Assembly (NCBI GenBank): GCA_019309685.1
Contig: JAFDFT010000095.1
Location: 1-18,226, forward strand
Reading direction: 5' to 3'
Length of the DNA stretch: 18,226 nucleotides
From: Deltaproteobacteria bacterium
GTDB lineage: Bacteria > Desulfobacterota > Desulfobacteria > Desulfobacterales > JAABPS01
The number at the start of each line of letters is the position of its first letter. Position 1 is the first letter of the stretch. The position numbers and the translations under genes were made by a program. The notes beneath the pieces are model-generated. The model worked only from the letters and a program-made list of their open reading frames with translations. It was not told where the DNA came from and searched no databases. Shown here one piece after another: positions 15,103 to 18,226 of the stretch.

Positions 15103-16455
15103 ATGCCACAACAAAAAGTCCAAGTACTAAAAAGAAGCAATTTCCCATCCAATGACTATTTCAAACACTTATTAAACGGTACGCACTATTACCAGAGTCA
15201 TAATTTTGAAAGAGCCATTGAAGAATGGAGTGCGGCACAGCGGATTCATTATTCCGAGCCAATTACCTTAAATCGCATAAATGACCAGATATCCTGTGGC
15301 TGCCTGCTGGATGAAATCCCCTTATTATTTTTTCTATACGCTGTGTATATCAACAAAGTTACTGGAACAAGTGTGATCAAAACTGAAGGGACTGCCAAAA
15401 AATTGCTTTTCCATGAGGGAAGACTTGTTCGAGCTGGTACATCAAAAAGAGAAGAACGGATTGGAAAATATTTATTAAAACGGGGGAACTTTACACCGGA
15501 AAAGCTTGATCTTCTTTTTTCAGAGGCAAAAAAGCAGGGCAAGAAAATTGGACAATATCTCATCGAAAGCAGCCTGCTCACAACCAAAGCGCTCCAGGAA
15601 GTATTGTCTCTTCAGGCAGAAGAAATTTTAAGCGATATATTTTTCTGGCAAAAAGGACAGATACTTATAGTCGAAAAACCCATACCGCGCGATGCGGTGG
15701 TAAATTATCTGCCGCTTGAAATTGCAACTATCGCCGCCCAAAGAGGGTTTAATTTTACAGATTTTAGAAACAGAATCCCGAATAATAAAACGATTTTCCG
15801 GCATTCACCTTATGCCAATACAAATGAGGATGATATCCGAAACACCCTAAACGCAAATCATCTATTTATTTTCTTATTAATCGACGGCGCTAGAAATATA
15901 GATCAGCTTATCAAGTTTAGCGGCGCTGATGAAGTATCTGTTATCAATATACTGTATAGACTTAATTCAGCGGGGTTGATTCGAAAAACAAAAGAAGTAG
16001 CGGAATATGAAGATAAAGAATACCTTGAAATGATTAAAATCCTTGGAGTTCTTTTTGAAATATATCAGCTTATTATAAGCGAACTTTTCCATGAACTGGG
16101 AAAACGAGGTAAGGAGGTTGTTCAAGGTTCGATTAAGGTATTAAAACCTGATCATCAGAAAATATTCGCAACTATTCCTATGGATGATCCGGAAAACATG
16201 GAAGTCAACTCAATTTTTAGAAATATCTCTCAAAATTTTCCATCACCCGATCAGCGGCTTATGTTCATTGACGCTTTTTTGGAGTTATACCTTCTTATTT
16301 TTGCTGAGTATAATAAATTTGTCGGCCGTGGTCTTGCGAATGTAACGGCGGATAAAATTGGAAGGTCTATTTCAGATATTGAAAGATTTGCAACCAATTC
16401 ATCATACAAAAATCGTCTTCTTGAGATACTCCATACAATATCTAAAAAACATTGA
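15103..16455 (+). CDS. DUF4388 (PATAN-like) domain protein with TPR-like N-terminus
   Basis: The 450-residue product is soluble and probably regulatory. Residues about 18-50 look like one TPR-type helical hairpin (YYQSHNFERAIEEWSAAQRI). Residues about 64-215 resemble the DUF4388/PATAN module: GCLLDEIPLLFFLYAVYINKVTG, then KKLLFHEGRLVRAG (99-112), KREERIGKYLLKRG, KKIGQYLIESSLLTTKAL, and ILSDIFFWQKGQILIVE. Residues about 246-296 (IFLLIDGARNIDQLIKFSG to YRLNSAGLIRK) look like the winged-helix-like tail often following that module. The C-terminal 150 residues are helical and not recognised. DUF4388 proteins are common in Deltaproteobacteria and often accompany two-component or gliding/motility signalling, but no partner domain is present here. 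The start is fixed within four codons by an upstream TAA; no strong ribosome-binding site is visible. The next gene follows after 19 bases. Function unknown. Confidence 0.72.
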   Translation: MPQQKVQVLKRSNFPSNDYFKHLLNGTHYYQSHNFERAIEEWSAAQRIHYSEPITLNRINDQISCGCLLDEIPLLFFLYAVYINKVTGTSVIKTEGTAKKLLFHEGRLVRAGTSKREERIGKYLLKRGNFTPEKLDLLFSEAKKQGKKIGQYLIESSLLTTKALQEVLSLQAEEILSDIFFWQKGQILIVEKPIPRDAVVNYLPLEIATIAAQRGFNFTDFRNRIPNNKTIFRHSPYANTNEDDIRNTLNANHLFIFLLIDGARNIDQLIKFSGADEVSVINILYRLNSAGLIRKTKEVAEYEDKEYLEMIKILGVLFEIYQLIISELFHELGKRGKEVVQGSIKVLKPDHQKIFATIPMDDPENMEVNSIFRNISQNFPSPDQRLMFIDAFLELYLLIFAEYNKFVGRGLANVTADKIGRSISDIERFATNSSYKNRLLEILHTISKKH

Positions 16456-16474
16456 CGATTAACCGGAGGTATTT

Positions 16475-16771
16475 ATGCAACAGCTTACATTTAATGCTTT
16501 AGCGCTCACACTTTTCATACTGTTAACTATATCCGTTTATCTGATGATTATTATCGTTTTTATTTATGCGAGGAATAAATATGTCGGAGGAGTCATTGAG
16601 AGGGTTATTAATATGATTATTGCAACTATCGGTTTTTTTCTGGTTGCCGATATTGCTCTTTTCCTGATACAGATTTACGGCTTTCAGTTAGGCTACAGTA
16701 TTCATGTTTTCTTTAAAATTTTAGCAATGACCTCTTTAGCCATCGGAGGATTAAGATTTGTTATAAGGTAG
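16475..16771 (+). CDS. small three-helix membrane protein, function unknown
   Basis: The 98-residue product is almost entirely hydrophobic, with likely transmembrane helices at about 6-32, 41-67 and 73-96 and short charged connections (ARNKYVGGVIER between the first two). No family was recognised. The ATG is five bases after GGAGG (16465-16469), a good ribosome-binding site, and only 19 bases separate it from the preceding gene, so the two are probably one operon. A membrane partner or anchor for the DUF4388-type protein is a reasonable guess and nothing more. Confidence 0.72.
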   Translation: MQQLTFNALALTLFILLTISVYLMIIIVFIYARNKYVGGVIERVINMIIATIGFFLVADIALFLIQIYGFQLGYSIHVFFKILAMTSLAIGGLRFVIR

Positions 16772-16779
16772 GCATACCG

Positions 16780-17391
16780 CTAGCTTTTTTCAAAAACATT
16801 GTATATGACACCGGCATCTTGTGCCAGCTTTAGATAATTTTCAATATGTTTTATATCATTTTTATTTTTTTCATTGACCCTAAATTGATAGTTTCTTGTA
16901 AATAACGCACTAATCTGCCCTTTCTCGAAAACGACAATCTCTATCCCCTCCCTCCTGTCTTTAGGAAAAGCAAGTTCTATATATCCAGTAAAAGTATCTT
17001 TTTTAAGTGTATCAACAAATTTTATAATGTTTGAAAACTCAGCACTTAGTTTTTCATGCAGCAAGGTTGTGGGCAGGCTAAACACTTCTGAAAGTATTGA
17101 AATGGTCTCCACGGAAAATTCTGAAACATTCACGACACCATCTGGCTTTTCGCTTGCTTTTTTAATGATATGATCCACCGCATCCTGACCCGCTGCCTTT
17201 ATTCCATTGTTTTCTTCCGTACCATTTACAATATCTCCTTCCTGAAAAAGCACCAACCCCTGTGAATGATTAAAAATAAAATGGATGCAACCGGTGAAAT
17301 CATTCTTTTTTAAGTATCGCATTAACTCATCAATAACAATAAATGAAATGCTAAGGTTTGCCCAAACTGAATTTCCTCTCGGTAGAATCAT
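16780..17391 (-). CDS. protein with two FTG modules, DUF4388/PATAN-like, function unknown
   Basis: The 203-residue product contains two similar modules. Residues about 21-58 read DELMRYLKKNDFTGCIHF...GLVLFQEGDIVNG, and residues about 122-163 read IIKFVDTLKKDTFTGYIEL...IEIVVFEKGQISAL. Both follow the pattern L-KK-x-x-FTG-x-I, then two strands ending FxxGxI, which is the pattern of the DUF4388/PATAN core (compare KKLLFHEGRLVRAG in the 450-residue neighbour). A helical linker (about 66-118) joins them. The ATG at 17389-17391 follows AGAGGA closely. It converges with the small membrane-protein gene, leaving only eight bases between the stop codons. No signal peptide or membrane helix is evident. 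The family assignment is inference from pattern; a role in signalling is likely but unproved. Confidence 0.7.
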   Translation of the reverse strand: MILPRGNSVWANLSISFIVIDELMRYLKKNDFTGCIHFIFNHSQGLVLFQEGDIVNGTEENNGIKAAGQDAVDHIIKKASEKPDGVVNVSEFSVETISILSEVFSLPTTLLHEKLSAEFSNIIKFVDTLKKDTFTGYIELAFPKDRREGIEIVVFEKGQISALFTRNYQFRVNEKNKNDIKHIENYLKLAQDAGVIYNVFEKS

Positions 17392-17462
17392 AAATTTCCT
17401 CTTATTTATTTTTTAATTTCACAACCACTCATCAGGAGTAATGAATTTAATGAATATTAATA

Positions 17463-17491
17463 AGTATAAAATTATGAAAAGCCATATGCAA
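17463..17491 (-). promoter_or_regulatory. candidate promoter of the FTG-module gene
   Basis: On the minus strand TTGCAT (17486-17491) and TATACT (17463-17468) are 17 bases apart, about 75 bases before the start codon. The -10 match is good and the -35 match modest. The surrounding gap (17392-17527) is AT-rich with no other feature. Confidence 0.35.
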
Positions 17492-17527
17492 GTCAATTAA
17501 ATATTGTCCGAAAATATGGATAGGGGA

Positions 17528-17779
17528 TTAATTCATTATCCGTTTTTGAAAAGTTAAAATTGCTTTACCATTGCGGGGACGATTTACATCCATAGTGACA
17601 TCGATCATGGTTTTTTTATTAATCTTATTTACTGCGGATTCTGCTTTTCTAACAACAATCGAAGGATATTTTTCATCCAACTTTATCATTTCCGCAAGTT
17701 TCATCGCATCTGTTGACCATATCGGTTTCTTCTGAAACCGTTTCATTAATACATTGTGAAGTGCTTCCCAGTGATTCAA
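17528..17779 (-). CDS. small conserved-looking hypothetical protein
   Basis: The 83-residue product is basic (many Lys, plus Arg) and has no membrane helix. It seems to have an N-terminal helical part (MNHWEALHNVLMKRF and STDAMKLAEMIKLDE), a middle helix (RKAESAVNKINKKT) and a C-terminal strand pair (TMIDVTMDVN, GKAILTFQKRI), a layout compatible with a small nucleic-acid-binding or toxin/antitoxin-size protein, but no family was recognised. Coding is supported by a TTG start (17777-17779) with AAGGAG seven bases upstream and by a balanced residue composition. It has the same orientation as its two neighbours but is separated by about 140 bases on each side, so it is probably its own transcription unit. 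Confidence 0.6.
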   Translation of the reverse strand: MNHWEALHNVLMKRFQKKPIWSTDAMKLAEMIKLDEKYPSIVVRKAESAVNKINKKTMIDVTMDVNRPRNGKAILTFQKRIMN

Positions 17780-17800
17780 TTATTTCTCCTTACACCTTAT

Positions 17801-17829
17801 AGTATCATTAAACCCAGTTTTATAAACAA
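17801..17829 (-). promoter_or_regulatory. weak candidate promoter of the 83-residue protein gene
   Basis: On the minus strand TTGTTT (17824-17829) and GATACT (17801-17806) are 17 bases apart, placing a transcript start about 15 bases before the ribosome-binding site. Each hexamer departs from consensus at two or three positions, and the DNA is AT-rich. Confidence 0.28.
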
Positions 17830-17933
17830 CCAAAAAAAATTAATCATTTCATCGGGCATTACCCTTATCCACGATAAAAAGAAAATATGCAAGACTGAAT
17901 TATTGCTTATAAATTACGTATTTTTACTAGGTA

Positions 17934-18226
17934 TTAATTAGACATCAGGTAGGATCTTAGATTTATCTTCTTGTTTTTTATACCGATTTTTTTACGGATA
18001 CTGTCCCTGTGCGACTCAACCGTTCGAGCTGAAAGCTGATATAATTCAGCAATTTCCTTATTTGTTTTTCCTTGTTTTACTAGGTTTGCGATATTCATTT
18101 CAGCAGGAGTGAGCTTTAAATCTCCGCTCTCTATTCCATTTGAAAATTGAGAGGTTATTTGAACAAGATTTTTTTTAATAATATCAATCATAGTTATTTG
18201 GTTATTATTGAGTTTAGTGCTGTTCA
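17934..18226 (-). CDS. LuxR-type HTH regulator, C-terminal part; gene continues beyond the right edge
   Basis: The C-terminal 65 residues form a GerE/LuxR DNA-binding domain: LTPAEMNIANLVKQGKTNKEIA, then LSARTVESHRDSIRKKIGI, with a terminal KNKKINLRSYLMSN. The first in-frame ATG is at 18191, but the reading frame stays open upstream through the end of the window without a stop and that ATG has no clear ribosome-binding site. The segment before the HTH (IIKKNLVQITSQFSNGIESGDLK) matches the linker found in Desulfobacterota PAS-domain LuxR proteins, so the most likely reading is the end of a larger sensor-regulator whose sensory part lies outside the window. Such proteins bind DNA as dimers; the signal and target genes are unknown. 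A stand-alone 85-residue HTH protein is the less likely alternative. Confidence 0.8.
   Translation of the reverse strand, partial: NSTKLNNNQITMIDIIKKNLVQITSQFSNGIESGDLKLTPAEMNIANLVKQGKTNKEIAELYQLSARTVESHRDSIRKKIGIKNKKINLRSYLMSN

Noticed and set aside
1..18226. tRNA, rRNA, transposase, phage or classic defence genes
   Set aside because: None could be recognised on either strand.

Overview
The window looks like a chromosomal stretch of a low-GC Desulfobacterota bacterium, most likely order Desulfobacterales. This is inferred from protein style (LeuRS, RNase G, PurB, DprA, TopA, SecD/SecF), a Gram-negative LptE lipoprotein, a DUF4388-type signalling protein, and the abundant imperfect palindromic repeats between genes. 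No CRISPR array, tRNA, rRNA, transposase, phage gene or known defence system was recognised. Most of the window is conserved housekeeping DNA.

Layout. 1-321 holds a broken four-helix-bundle (23S rRNA intervening-sequence type) gene on the minus strand. A near-consensus promoter (548-576) drives rpsT (612-878, plus). lptE and leuS (951-4127) form a minus-strand pair with leuS first. Divergently follow rng (RNase G, 4495-5895) and purB (6266-7564), then yajC-secD-secF (7823-10833), dprA (11103-12215) and topA (12288-14567), all plus. The last 3.1 kb is accessory in character: a DUF4388/PATAN-like 450-residue protein with a downstream three-helix membrane protein (15103-16771, plus), a convergent 203-residue protein with two FTG modules (16780-17391, minus), an unknown 83-residue protein (17528-17779, minus), and the C-terminal end of a LuxR-type regulator that runs off the right edge (17934-18226, minus).

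How the genes work together. YajC, SecD and SecF are the accessory arm of the Sec translocon, which uses proton-motive force to finish protein export. LptE carries LPS to the outer leaflet with LptD. LeuRS, S20, RNase G, PurB, TopA and DprA serve translation, RNA processing, purine synthesis, DNA supercoiling and ssDNA handling. Nearly all longer gaps are filled by non-coding repeats. Two of these (4177-4300 reversed, and 7574-7807) align with each other and lie in the same orientation just upstream of leuS and yajC.

Most notable points. (1) secF is in frame but appears to lack the conserved transmembrane segment that carries the GYSxND and DRIRE motifs; either the pump is altered or the assembly has an error here. 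(2) An interspersed repeat family is present in a long and a short form. (3) The DUF4388-like / small membrane protein / FTG-module cluster at the right end is the only part that could be a poorly described system; its function cannot be read from the sequence.
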